In this document: one piece after another, positions 24,687-33,675 of the stretch | Layout: every line of letters starts with the position of its first letter | How positions within the stretch are numbered: position 1 is the first letter of the stretch | Assembly: GCA_964435085.1 (NCBI GenBank) | Contig: CAYSXQ010000002.1 | Coordinates: 4,111-68,110 of the forward strand | Direction: 5' to 3' | DNA from: UBA917 sp964435085 | GTDB lineage: Bacteria; Patescibacteriota; Patescibacteriia; Patescibacteriales; Patescibacteriaceae | DNA length: 64,000 bases | Notes under the pieces: model-generated | What the model saw: the letters and a program-made list of their open reading frames with translations, nothing else | Told to the model about the DNA's origin: nothing | Database searches by the model: none | Position numbers and translations under genes: made by a program

Positions 24687-27005
24687 TTAATCAACCTGTA
24701 TATCTGTCTCATTCCCCGGATCATGAAAAATGGTAACTAAAGGTTGTTTAGCACTAGTATAGACATCCTCAATAGCAAGTCGTGCTAAGAAATAGGAAAT
24801 AGTTGACTCAGCACCTTGATTAAAGTTAATAGAATGCTTGCCAAGACCATCATAGCAGCCGCCAGTCGCCTCATCATAAATCATTTGATTGAGGTGATTT
24901 TTACCAAGGAACCAGCCAAAAGCTAATTTTGCCTCAGTAGCATACTTATCATTACTGGTAACCTTGAAGGCTTGCACCAAGGCTTCAACTGCTGAAGCGG
25001 CATCTTCTGGCTGCTGGTCAAAATAGGCACGCTTGCCGTTACGGAAATACCAACCGTCTTGACCAATGGCATTGTAATACTCTTTGTCAAAAGAGACTTT
25101 AGCTAAGAAATCGATGGACTCTTCGGCGACTGTTAAATATTTTTTATCAGACAAGATGCTACTGACAGCAAAAAGGGCTTCAGGAATCTTGTAGTTCGAG
25201 TAAGTCAAACTATCATCAAACCAACGCCAGATGTCAGCGCTGTTAGTATTAGCCGCTGCTTGCTCCTGGTATTTAGCAATAAGCTTATCAGCAAGATCGG
25301 TCATAAGAACCAATAACTGAGCAGACCGCTTCTGATCTTTTTGTTTTGAAAAATGGTAATAAGCCTGACTAAGACCCAAGAGAGAGAAGGCAATAGCGCG
25401 TGAGAAATTAAGATTTTTAACTTCTGGTAAAGATTTATTAAAAACCTTGATAGCTGAATTAATTAATTCAGCAGATAATTTGCGACTATTGATCACGACG
25501 CCGAGAGACCAAATAGCACGACCAAAGGAGTCTTGGGATTCAGGCAATTCTTTATTGATGGTTTTATTATGATTAATGAAGTCGTTGAAATGACCGTCGG
25601 AGCGCTGAGAGAGCTTGAGATAAGAGAAGTAGATATTGATGAGGCGCAAGAGACTAGCAGTAGGTCTGGTAGCATAAAGCTTAACGCAGCCGAGTAGCGC
25701 ACGAACGTTATCGTCTAGACAATAACCACTGTGATTATCCGGCTTCGTATGTGCTGCAAACTGAATCATGCCAAAGTCATCAGTCATGGTGCGGAAGTGA
25801 TTGATATTAATACTGGGCAACTTGTCTTGTTCACGAGGCGTGATCTTAGCGAAGTCATTAAAGAACTTAAAGTAAGCCAGAGCGACATTCTGCCAAGTCA
25901 TATGACGAGAATAGTAATAGGCGTCTTTTTTCATCTCCGAAGCCATCTGCGGATCGTCAAGAATAGCCATAACAGACTTCTCAATAGGTTCAGGATCAGC
26001 AAAATCAACTAAGTAGCCACGAGTAGGAGCGATAGTGTCCTTAGCATATTGATTAGCTGTTGCGACAATAGGACAAGCGCAAGAAAAAGCATAAGAGACA
26101 GTCCCACTCACAGCTTGGCGCGGATTTAGGGTTGGTGAAATGTAAATATCTGTGGCCTTAAGAAAGTCGATTAACTCTGGCAGATCTAAATATTTATTAT
26201 AAAACTTAACATTGTTATCTAGACCTAACTTCTTAACTAGACGCACTAATTTATTACGGTAGACTTCGCCGCATTCTTTGACGATAGCTGGATGAGTAGC
26301 TCCCAGCACTAGATACAGAACATCAGGATATTTTTCGACGATAGCTGGTAGCGCCTGAATAGCGTACTCAATACCTTTGTCAGGACCAAGCATACCAAAG
26401 GTTGATAAGATAGTGCGGCCAGAAAGCTGTAATTTAACCTTAGAGCGAGTTTTGGAAGGATAAGAGACGTGGTGCACGCCATGAGGAATAATAGCAATTG
26501 GTTTTTTCTTATCAATTTGGTAAGTATTACGAAGCAGCTTAGCTGAGTGCTTAGTCATAACAACAATACCAGAAGCTTTGGCAACAATATCTTGAGTTAT
26601 TTTCTTGAGATGCTTATCAGGTCTAGGCAAAACAGTGTGTAGAGTTACTACAATAGGCTTATTAATCAATTCTAAAAAAGGCAAAATATAATTGCCCCAA
26701 TCACCGCCATGAATGCCATACTCATGCTGAATATTGACCAACTTGATATCTGAGGAACGATTAATATCATTAGCAGCCTGAATATAGTCCTCAATGTCTG
26801 TGTCCCTGATCTGTGCTGTTACTTTGCGAGAATAGTTATAGAGAGAGGTGCCATCAGGATTCATGGCTAAAATCTTAGACTTAACAGCCGGAGCAAATTC
26901 ACGATCAATGGCGTTAGTTAAGTCCTGCGTAAAAGTAGCGATGCCGCACTCACGAGGCGGAAAAGTACTAACATAGAGAATGCAAGGAGATTTGGGTTGA
27001 TTCAT
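24687..27005 (-). CDS. GT4 glycosyltransferase fused to a six-hairpin glycosidase-like domain
   Basis: 772 residues in two parts. Residues 1-390 are a GT4 transferase (YVSTFPPRECGIATFTQDL at the start; HEYGIHGGDWGNYI; GMLGPDKGIEYAIQALP). Residues about 410-760 form a helical (alpha/alpha)6-type domain with repeats such as YCLDDNVRALLGCVKLY, DSFGRAIWSLGVV and EDAASAVEALVQAF. Such fusions recur in bacteria beside GH130 enzymes, and the second domain may bind or trim the glycan made by the first. One base separates it from the GH130 gene and 24 from the downstream glycosidase, so the three are translationally linked. Confidence 0.82.
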   Translation of the reverse strand: MNQPKSPCILYVSTFPPRECGIATFTQDLTNAIDREFAPAVKSKILAMNPDGTSLYNYSRKVTAQIRDTDIEDYIQAANDINRSSDIKLVNIQHEYGIHGGDWGNYILPFLELINKPIVVTLHTVLPRPDKHLKKITQDIVAKASGIVVMTKHSAKLLRNTYQIDKKKPIAIIPHGVHHVSYPSKTRSKVKLQLSGRTILSTFGMLGPDKGIEYAIQALPAIVEKYPDVLYLVLGATHPAIVKECGEVYRNKLVRLVKKLGLDNNVKFYNKYLDLPELIDFLKATDIYISPTLNPRQAVSGTVSYAFSCACPIVATANQYAKDTIAPTRGYLVDFADPEPIEKSVMAILDDPQMASEMKKDAYYYSRHMTWQNVALAYFKFFNDFAKITPREQDKLPSININHFRTMTDDFGMIQFAAHTKPDNHSGYCLDDNVRALLGCVKLYATRPTASLLRLINIYFSYLKLSQRSDGHFNDFINHNKTINKELPESQDSFGRAIWSLGVVINSRKLSAELINSAIKVFNKSLPEVKNLNFSRAIAFSLLGLSQAYYHFSKQKDQKRSAQLLVLMTDLADKLIAKYQEQAAANTNSADIWRWFDDSLTYSNYKIPEALFAVSSILSDKKYLTVAEESIDFLAKVSFDKEYYNAIGQDGWYFRNGKRAYFDQQPEDAASAVEALVQAFKVTSNDKYATEAKLAFGWFLGKNHLNQMIYDEATGGCYDGLGKHSINFNQGAESTISYFLARLAIEDVYTSAKQPLVTIFHDPGNETDIQVD

Positions 27006-27006
27006 A

Positions 27007-28041
27007 TTAATCTTTACTGATGCGATACTTTCTTAATTCGCTAAGTAGATCTGGTAAATTAACACTAGCGGCAGCAATATGATTGTCAGCAGCACCGTAA
27101 TAGATGTAGAGACGATCGCCGAAGACCGAAGCGCCTGTTGGAAAGACAACGTTATCAACATAACCAGCTAATTCGTAATCTTCGGTAGGAGAAAAGAGTG
27201 GTTCAGGTAGACGAGCAATTAAACGACGCGGATCATCGAGAGCGAAGAGTGCAGCACCAGCATGATAAGTCCGTCCATGGTTGTTTTCTTCGGTGCCATG
27301 ATAGATCATGAGCCAGCCGTATTTAGTTTTGATAGGCGGAGCACCACCACCAATATGACGCTCTTCAAAGGCATATTTGTTTTCCAGCATGACGTTCTTG
27401 TGCATGTTTTGGAAGTAACTAAGCCAGAAAGAGTTTTTCTTTAAATCATCAAAATGATTAAATTCAACGATCTGAATGTCTGGTAAAACTCGATGAGTTA
27501 AGATGAATTTGTTATTAATTTTCTCAGGGAACAACACACCATCCTTCTCCCAAACCATTACATCCTTGCCAGAGAAATTCTTGTAATAAGCTTCAAAGAA
27601 GAAATAATCGTCTTTGAGTTTAACAGCATTGAAAAATTTACCAGCCCGAGAATAGCGAATCTTAGCACTGATAATACCACCGCGCTTGAGATGAAAGATG
27701 TCAGGACCACTCATGTAAGCAATAAGAGCGTGCTTACCGTCATGAGCAACATAGGTCATGTAGATTTTACCATCGATCATGGTCAGACGAGGATCTTCGA
27801 GGCCTTTCTTTTCGTATTTGTGTAGCGGCACATAAAGCGGCTCTTTCATGCGCTCAACTACTTCAAGTGGCCCATCGAGACGAGCATAACCAAGAGTAGA
27901 AATATGATCCTTGTCGACAGCGCGATAAACAACATGAACCGTATTGCCGATTTGTAAAATACCAGGATTCAAAACAGCCCGCTTCTCAAAAGCGCGGCTA
28001 GTTGGAGACAAAATAGCACCCTCTTTTTTGACTTTAATCAT
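27007..28041 (-). CDS. GH130 family glycoside phosphorylase/hydrolase
   Basis: 344 residues, five-bladed beta-propeller. Signature features: RAVLNPGILQIGNTVHVVYRA near residues 21-41, GLEDPR (80-85) with the general-acid Asp region of GH130, ERHIGGGAPPIKTKYGWLMIYHG, and a late DNVVFPTGASVFGDRLYIYYGAAD. GH130 enzymes phosphorolyse or hydrolyse beta-mannosides. The conserved phosphate-binding basic residues cannot be assigned safely here, so phosphorylase versus hydrolase is open. First gene of a three-gene operon; a palindrome lies 15 bases before its ATG. Confidence 0.85.
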   Translation of the reverse strand: MIKVKKEGAILSPTSRAFEKRAVLNPGILQIGNTVHVVYRAVDKDHISTLGYARLDGPLEVVERMKEPLYVPLHKYEKKGLEDPRLTMIDGKIYMTYVAHDGKHALIAYMSGPDIFHLKRGGIISAKIRYSRAGKFFNAVKLKDDYFFFEAYYKNFSGKDVMVWEKDGVLFPEKINNKFILTHRVLPDIQIVEFNHFDDLKKNSFWLSYFQNMHKNVMLENKYAFEERHIGGGAPPIKTKYGWLMIYHGTEENNHGRTYHAGAALFALDDPRRLIARLPEPLFSPTEDYELAGYVDNVVFPTGASVFGDRLYIYYGAADNHIAAASVNLPDLLSELRKYRISKD

Positions 28042-28055
28042 GTTTGTAAAGCTAA

Positions 28056-28079
28056 AATATTACTAAAATTGGTAATATT
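28056..28079. promoter_or_regulatory. Perfect 8-bp palindrome before the GH130 operon (candidate operator)
   Basis: AATATTAC (28056-28063) and GTAATATT (28072-28079) are perfect reverse complements eight bases apart, 15 bases upstream of the GH130 start. It could be an operator or a weak hairpin after valS; AT-only arms argue against a strong terminator. Confidence 0.4.
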
Positions 28080-28115
28080 AGGTCGTCAGATTATTCTACC
28101 AAGTCTGCCTGATAA

Positions 28116-30761
28116 TTACAAATTGTTTAGAGCGGCTTCGACCTTAATAAGAGCTGATTTAGCCTCAGAGAGCTGTTCATTTTGCTTAGCAACTAGCTCG
28201 GCTGGAGCTTTAGCGGTAAATTCTGGGCTAGCAAGACGGGTTTCGAGACCACTGATTTGTTTGAGCAGATTTTCCTGATCCTTCTCGAGACGATTTTTTT
28301 CTTTGTCTTTGTCGATAGCACCAAGCAAGTAAATTTCTAAACCAGCGACTACCACACTAATGGCTTCGGCTGGAGTTTCACCGCTAGTACTGATAGTTAA
28401 ATTAGCAATGCCGGTGCGTAAACTCTTAAGTAGATCGACTTGAGTCGCTAAGTAATCGTGGGAGCCGCTGTAGATGACTACATCGAGCTTCTTTGCTGCT
28501 TCAATATCGTTTTCACTGCGAGCGTTACGAATAGCGACGATGATTTCTTTGACCAAATCAAATTGTGAGGACTTAGTAAAATTATGATTAGTAGCCTCGG
28601 GCCATTTAGCAATGATAAGATTGTCGCCGCCTAATTCGCCCCAGATAGCTTCGGTCACAAAGGGAATAAAGGGATGCCAAAGCTTTAAGATATTTTGCAA
28701 AATCAAAGAAAGAATCTTGTCAGTTTCTGAGCCACGAGAGAATTTAGTCGCCTCTAAATACCAGTCAGCCAAGTCATTCCAAGTAAAGTCCTTAAGAGAC
28801 TCTCCTGCGGCTGAGAAATCATACTTTTTAATTTGATCGGTAGTAGAAAGGATTAAATTATTAAGTTTACTCAAGATCCACTCATCAGCTGTAGTTAAAT
28901 TATCGTAATCAATATCGTCATTGGAAATTCCGAGTGCCCCTGTGGTAGAAAATTGAAAATTGTTAATTGAAGCGATATAGCGCGTTATGTTCCACAGCTT
29001 ATTAATAAAGTTGCGCTCAGTAGCAATTTTTTCTTCATAGATACGACTGTCATTACCAGCAGTAGTGCCGACGAGTAGAGATAAGCGGACAGCATCAGTG
29101 CCATAGAGCTTAATCATGTCGAGCGGATCAATACCATTACCCTTAGACTTACTCATTTTCTTGCCGTGCTTATCAAGAATCATGCCGTGCAGGTAGACTT
29201 TTTCAAAAGGCACTTCGCCGAGAGCAAAGAGGCTCATCATGATCATGCGACTAACCCAGAGCGTAATGATTTCGTAGCCGGTTTCCAACATTTGTGTTGG
29301 ATGAAATTTAGCTAAGTCCCCTGATTTCTTACCGTCTTGGAAATTTTCTAACCAATTGAGCGTGGAGAAAGTCCACATACCCGAGGAAAACCAGGTATCA
29401 AGCGTGTCATTATCTTGAAGCCAGCCATCGCCAGCTGGAGCAGTGCGCCCCACATAAACTTCTTCGCCTTTGTACCAAACTGGCAAACGATGACCAAACC
29501 AAATCTGACGACTAACACACCAGTCGCGTAGATTTTCCATCCAGTCAGTGTAACGCTTAGTAAAACGCGCTGGCATAAACTCGACAGCACCAGTAACAGC
29601 AGCCGTAACTGCTGCTTGCTTGAGAGATTTACCAGCAAGCCTAGCAACAGGCTTATCAACTGCGAGGAACCATTGCTTAGATGGCAGAGGTTCAATAGAA
29701 GTATCACAGCGGTAACAAACAGAGAGATTATTAGAGATGTCTTCTTCTTTGATCAGTAGATCACGAGCGATTAGCTCAGCGACAATTTTTTCTCTAGCCT
29801 CAGTCGTAGTGAGATTAGAATAAATACCAAAACCTGCGTGAATCCGAGCAGTCTCGTCAATTACTTTGACTACTGGCAAGTCATTCGCCTCGCCCATTTG
29901 CCAATCAATCATCGAGTGAGCTGGAGTGACACCAAGAGCTCCGGTGCCGAAAGTTGAATCAACATTGCGATCAGCAATAACCTTGAGACTTAAACTAACG
30001 CCACAAAAATCAACAGTAAATGTCTGGCCAATATATTGCTTATAGCGATCATCGCTAGGATTAACAGCGATAGCTGTATCGCCGAGCTTCGTCTCAGGGC
30101 GTGTAGTAGAGATAGCAATAGGACAGTCCTTGGAATAATAGAAGGTGTAGAGCTTAGCTTTTTGCTCTTTATGTTCAACTTCATCATCAGCTAGAGTCGA
30201 GGCGCAACGTGGACACCAATTAACTACCCGCTCACCACGATACATCAGACCAGCTTCATAAAGCTGACAGAACATTTCTCGGACAGAGTCTTGACGAGTA
30301 GCATCAAGGGTGAAGGCTAGGCGTGACCAATCAAGTGAAGCACCCATCTTTTTCATTTGATTGATAATAGTCGCTTGGGTAACAGAGACAAAATTATCCA
30401 CTTCAGCAAGAAAAGCTTCACGGCCCAAATCATGACGACTCTTGCCTTGTTCTTTTTTAAGTTTCTTTTCGACAGCTGTTTGTGTAGCGATAGCAGCATG
30501 GTCAGTGCCAGGCAACCACAGCGTACGAAAACCATTCATGCGGTGAAAACGGACAAAGAGATCTTCGATGGCAAGCATGGCGGCGTGACCGAGATGAAGC
30601 TTGTCTGTGATATTAGGCGGAGGTAAAACAATGGTATAAGATGGAGCGTCGCTAGCTAGCGAGCAATTATCAGGATTAAAAAAACCACCAGACTCCCAAG
30701 ACTGGTAAATCTTGTCTTCATACTTTTCACTCTGATAAACTTTGTCCAATTCAATAGCCAT
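28116..30761 (-). CDS. valS: Valyl-tRNA synthetase
   Basis: 881 residues, class Ia synthetase. The HIGH motif is LHLGH (PPPNITDKLHLGHAAML), the KMSKS motif is KMSKSKGNG, the editing domain lies between them, and the C-terminal coiled coil (about 820-881, rich in Leu, Glu, Lys) that contacts tRNA is present. It charges tRNA-Val. The length agrees with bacterial ValRS (about 880-950). Downstream of rplY on the same strand, separated by a terminator. No SD. Confidence 0.97.
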   Translation of the reverse strand: MAIELDKVYQSEKYEDKIYQSWESGGFFNPDNCSLASDAPSYTIVLPPPNITDKLHLGHAAMLAIEDLFVRFHRMNGFRTLWLPGTDHAAIATQTAVEKKLKKEQGKSRHDLGREAFLAEVDNFVSVTQATIINQMKKMGASLDWSRLAFTLDATRQDSVREMFCQLYEAGLMYRGERVVNWCPRCASTLADDEVEHKEQKAKLYTFYYSKDCPIAISTTRPETKLGDTAIAVNPSDDRYKQYIGQTFTVDFCGVSLSLKVIADRNVDSTFGTGALGVTPAHSMIDWQMGEANDLPVVKVIDETARIHAGFGIYSNLTTTEAREKIVAELIARDLLIKEEDISNNLSVCYRCDTSIEPLPSKQWFLAVDKPVARLAGKSLKQAAVTAAVTGAVEFMPARFTKRYTDWMENLRDWCVSRQIWFGHRLPVWYKGEEVYVGRTAPAGDGWLQDNDTLDTWFSSGMWTFSTLNWLENFQDGKKSGDLAKFHPTQMLETGYEIITLWVSRMIMMSLFALGEVPFEKVYLHGMILDKHGKKMSKSKGNGIDPLDMIKLYGTDAVRLSLLVGTTAGNDSRIYEEKIATERNFINKLWNITRYIASINNFQFSTTGALGISNDDIDYDNLTTADEWILSKLNNLILSTTDQIKKYDFSAAGESLKDFTWNDLADWYLEATKFSRGSETDKILSLILQNILKLWHPFIPFVTEAIWGELGGDNLIIAKWPEATNHNFTKSSQFDLVKEIIVAIRNARSENDIEAAKKLDVVIYSGSHDYLATQVDLLKSLRTGIANLTISTSGETPAEAISVVVAGLEIYLLGAIDKDKEKNRLEKDQENLLKQISGLETRLASPEFTAKAPAELVAKQNEQLSEAKSALIKVEAALNNL

Positions 30762-30824
30762 AAATTTTGATTAACAATGTAAAAATCCTAACAAATAATA
30801 AGCTAGTTGACAAGGCACTCAAAC

Positions 30825-30857
30825 AAAAAAATCCCTTCAAAGCAGAAGGGATTTTTT
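30825..30857 (-). terminator. Terminator after rplY
   Basis: A-run TCCCTTC / GAAGGGA T-run hairpin with loop AAAGCA. On the minus strand it ends the rodA-rplY unit. Confidence 0.9.
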
Positions 30858-30869
30858 GATAAGTAGAGC

Positions 30870-31493
30870 TTATTTCTTCTTTGGTTCAGCGGCCTTAGCA
30901 GCTGGAGCCTTAGCAGCCGGAGCGGCATCACCCTTAGCTTCAGTAGAAGCAGCACGGCGACTAGCAGCAATGCTGTAAATAACATCACGAGGGTTAGTCT
31001 TAACAGTAACGCCAGCAGGAATCTCTAGATCAGAGACACGAATAACTGACTTAAGATCAGAAAGCTTAGCAAGATCAACAGTCAAAGCCTTAACTAGATT
31101 AGCAGGCAAACAAGTAATAACTACCTTAGTTAGGTTCTTTTCTAACATACCACCCATATTAGAGATAGCGTTAGACTTACCTTGAGGCAAGAAACCAACG
31201 GAAACGGTAACAGTCTTCTCCATATCAACTTGCATGAAGTCAACGTGGATGATTTGGTTTTTAATAGGATCGCGCTGAATTTCTTTGATAATAGCAGGAG
31301 CATTAATTTTGCCAGCGATATCTAAATCAACGAGCATCGAGCTACCAGCTTCAGCAAAAACCTTTTCAAGTTCATGACGATTAACCAAGAGGTGCTGGTT
31401 AGTAATACTAGGACCGTATAGTTCAGCTTCGACTTCGGTCGACTGTTTCGGAGAGCCAGAACGGACACTCGCCTTTAGTTTAAGATTGGACAT
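30870..31493 (-). CDS. rplY: Ribosomal protein bL25 (CTC form)
   Basis: 207 residues. The N-terminal L25 domain (about 1-90, 5S rRNA binding) contains IIKEIQRDPIKNQIIHVDFMQV, and the second TL5/CTC beta domain (about 95-185) ends PAGVTVKTNPRDVIYSIAA. The last 30 residues are an Ala/Pro/Lys tail. This two-domain type is a 5S rRNA-binding protein and general-stress-type L25. It follows rodA by 17 bases and ends at a terminator. Confidence 0.95.
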   Translation of the reverse strand: MSNLKLKASVRSGSPKQSTEVEAELYGPSITNQHLLVNRHELEKVFAEAGSSMLVDLDIAGKINAPAIIKEIQRDPIKNQIIHVDFMQVDMEKTVTVSVGFLPQGKSNAISNMGGMLEKNLTKVVITCLPANLVKALTVDLAKLSDLKSVIRVSDLEIPAGVTVKTNPRDVIYSIAASRRAASTEAKGDAAPAAKAPAAKAAEPKKK

Positions 31494-31510
31494 AAGACTA
31501 TAATAAATTA

Positions 31511-32617
31511 TTAATATTGTTTCATTTTGGATCTAGCCACCACACTCTGTAAAGCGCCAACCATAGCCAAATTTATAATTAGAGAGCTGCCACCATAGCT
31601 TAAAAATGGTAAAGCAATACCTACCACAGGAACTAGCCCTAGGTTCATCCCAATATTAATAAACATTTCAATAAAAATCAAGCCACCTGAGCACAAAAGC
31701 AAGAAACTAGAGAAATCGTTCTTAATATTAGCCAAATTTTTGAATAAACGCCAGAAAAACAAAGCAAATAAACTAATGGTCAGGAGCACGCCAACCAAGC
31801 CAAGCTCCTCGGCAATTACTGCGAAGATAAAGTCAGTTTTGGCCTCTGGCAAGAATTTGAGCTGGGATTGAGAGCCAAAACCCAAGCCGCGACCGAAAAG
31901 TCCACCAGCGCCAACAGCGATAATAGCCTGATTAATATTATAATTAGAGCTTACCTGAGAGCTTGGATTCAAGAAAGCTGTAATACGCTGCTTTTGATAA
32001 TCAACCAAAAAGAATTGCCAAGCCAGAGCAGCACTAATAACGATTATAAATAGCAAAACCATAAAAAACCTTTTTGGCAAGCCAGAGATAAAGAGAGCAA
32101 AGAGCCAAATAAAAACTAAGAGTAAAGCTGAGCCAAAGTCTGGTTGCAACATAACCAGGCCAGCCAGCAGAGCCGTGGCAAGTCCAGTGCTGAGTAGATT
32201 TTTCAGAGGGTTAGTTCTTGTCGAAGCTCCAGCTAGATAGCGAGATAAAAATACAACTAAGATATATTTAACCAGCTCAACCGGCTGAATACCGAAACCA
32301 AAAAGATTAAACCAACCTTTGGTGCCATTGATAGTACCACCAAAAATTAAAACAGCAATCAAGACAACTAAACCAAAAACATAAATAATATTGCTGTAAC
32401 TATAGAGAAAATAATAATCCTGCCAAGCTAAAAAGAATAATAAAAACAAACCAATAATAGCAAAGATTAACTGCTTCTTAAAATAAGACAGGTCACCGGC
32501 AGCTTGACCAAGACCGATACTATATAATTCAGCGAGACTTAGGCAAACTAAAAATATTACCGGCATAATCAGTAGCCAGTCCAGGGTACGTAGCTTAGCA
32601 AAGAGGCTTTTTAACAT
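31511..32617 (-). CDS. rodA: SEDS-family peptidoglycan polymerase RodA/FtsW
   Basis: 368 residues with about ten membrane helices. SEDS motifs: GTKGWFNLFGFGIQPVELVKYILVVFLSRYLA with the conserved Glu/Lys, LQPDFGSALLLVFIW with the catalytic Asp, the loop GGLFGRGLGFGSQSQLKFLPEAKTDFIFAVIAEELGLVG, and GIALPFLSYGGSS near the end. It polymerises lipid II into glycan strands for cell elongation or division. RodA rather than FtsW is favoured by size and short N-terminus; the distinction is not firm. Its penicillin-binding partner is not in the window. Confidence 0.9.
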   Translation of the reverse strand: MLKSLFAKLRTLDWLLIMPVIFLVCLSLAELYSIGLGQAAGDLSYFKKQLIFAIIGLFLLFFLAWQDYYFLYSYSNIIYVFGLVVLIAVLIFGGTINGTKGWFNLFGFGIQPVELVKYILVVFLSRYLAGASTRTNPLKNLLSTGLATALLAGLVMLQPDFGSALLLVFIWLFALFISGLPKRFFMVLLFIIVISAALAWQFFLVDYQKQRITAFLNPSSQVSSNYNINQAIIAVGAGGLFGRGLGFGSQSQLKFLPEAKTDFIFAVIAEELGLVGVLLTISLFALFFWRLFKNLANIKNDFSSFLLLCSGGLIFIEMFINIGMNLGLVPVVGIALPFLSYGGSSLIINLAMVGALQSVVARSKMKQY

Positions 32618-32656
32618 GACTTTAGTATTACTAAAAAGCTGGGAAAATACAAATTA

Positions 32657-32730
32657 AGTAAAAAGTAAAATCTAAAAAGTAAAAAGACAGTTTTTATCGA
32701 TCTTTTTACTTTTTAGATTTTACTTTTTAA
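32657..32730. repeat. TAAAAAG family AT-rich inverted repeat, copy 3
   Basis: AAGTAAAATCTAAAAAGTAA and its reverse complement around a short core (GACAGTTTTTATCGATC). It ends five bases before the stop codon of the 310-residue membrane protein gene. Confidence 0.8.
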
Positions 32731-32734
32731 CTAG

Positions 32735-33667
32735 TTAATTCTTCAAATAAACGTTTTGATCCAAAATATTTATCTCAGGCAAAACTTCGACCCTAGTTAT
32801 GTTAGGCAGAGAGCCGATGAGAGTTAGATTGATGTCTCGCCTTTCTTTTGAATAAAAATTATTAATAATGTAATCCTTAACATAGACAACCTCTGAACCA
32901 CTATACAAAATAACCTGTAAAGAAGCTTCTCGAAAACTATAGGCAGTGCGATTAGTAATATTAAAACTTAAACTATTAACCGGCAAACGATCACTGAGCG
33001 ATGACTCATTAGCACCAACAAACTTTTTATCTAAGACCAAGAAAGACAAGCGGTCGTTTTTATAATCAGCCCAGCTACTTATTTTATGATAATCTATGCG
33101 ACTCCAACGGAAGTTAGTAACAATCAGCTGCACCGAGTCAGGCTGAGTCGGCAAGTCATCAATAACGCTAGTCAAATATTTTTCATCATTAGGCAGAATA
33201 TAACTAGTACTTGTACCCATAGGTTCACCGTCAACTAGAAAATAATAATCAAAAATAGACCAGTTGCTCTTGTTAGCACTTGCTAACTTGCCAATCAAGC
33301 TATAACTATTACGGCCAAGGTCAACTGACTGAATAAAGCCGTAAGACAAGGCGGACAAAAGTTTGCGCTGCTCTACAGCTCGAGGATTGTCACTAATAAT
33401 ACTTTCATTGAGGCGATCAGTCTTAGAGCCAACTAGCAGGTAGTAGCCAAAGTAATAAAGAGAATAGACCCAAAGCACAGTAGCTAAAATGGTCAAAAAC
33501 CAAACAGCGATTAGAAAAAAATTACGGCGATGCTTCATGTACCAAACGCCAAAAGTTAAGCCGCGAGTACTAAGACCCTCGACATCCGTAAAATTATTTA
33601 ATTTTTTTTCTAATTCAGTTGCTGCACTGTCGCTGCTAGCCTTTGAATTATCAATTGATTTAACCAT
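32735..33667 (-). CDS. Hypothetical membrane-anchored protein (310 residues)
   Basis: Cytoplasmic N-terminus (about 1-49, acidic and Ser-rich), one strong membrane segment (about 50-78), then an extracytoplasmic domain of about 230 residues rich in beta-type patterns (RWSRIDYHKISSW, VNSLSFNITNRTAYSF). The end resembles a beta-sandwich with a late INILDQNVYL. I recognise no family. It follows the DUF3160 gene by eight bases, so the two probably act together at the cell surface. Both lie between two TAAAAAG repeats. Confidence 0.65.
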   Translation of the reverse strand: MVKSIDNSKASSDSAATELEKKLNNFTDVEGLSTRGLTFGVWYMKHRRNFFLIAVWFLTILATVLWVYSLYYFGYYLLVGSKTDRLNESIISDNPRAVEQRKLLSALSYGFIQSVDLGRNSYSLIGKLASANKSNWSIFDYYFLVDGEPMGTSTSYILPNDEKYLTSVIDDLPTQPDSVQLIVTNFRWSRIDYHKISSWADYKNDRLSFLVLDKKFVGANESSLSDRLPVNSLSFNITNRTAYSFREASLQVILYSGSEVVYVKDYIINNFYSKERRDINLTLIGSLPNITRVEVLPEINILDQNVYLKN

Positions 33668-33675
33668 AAAATCGA

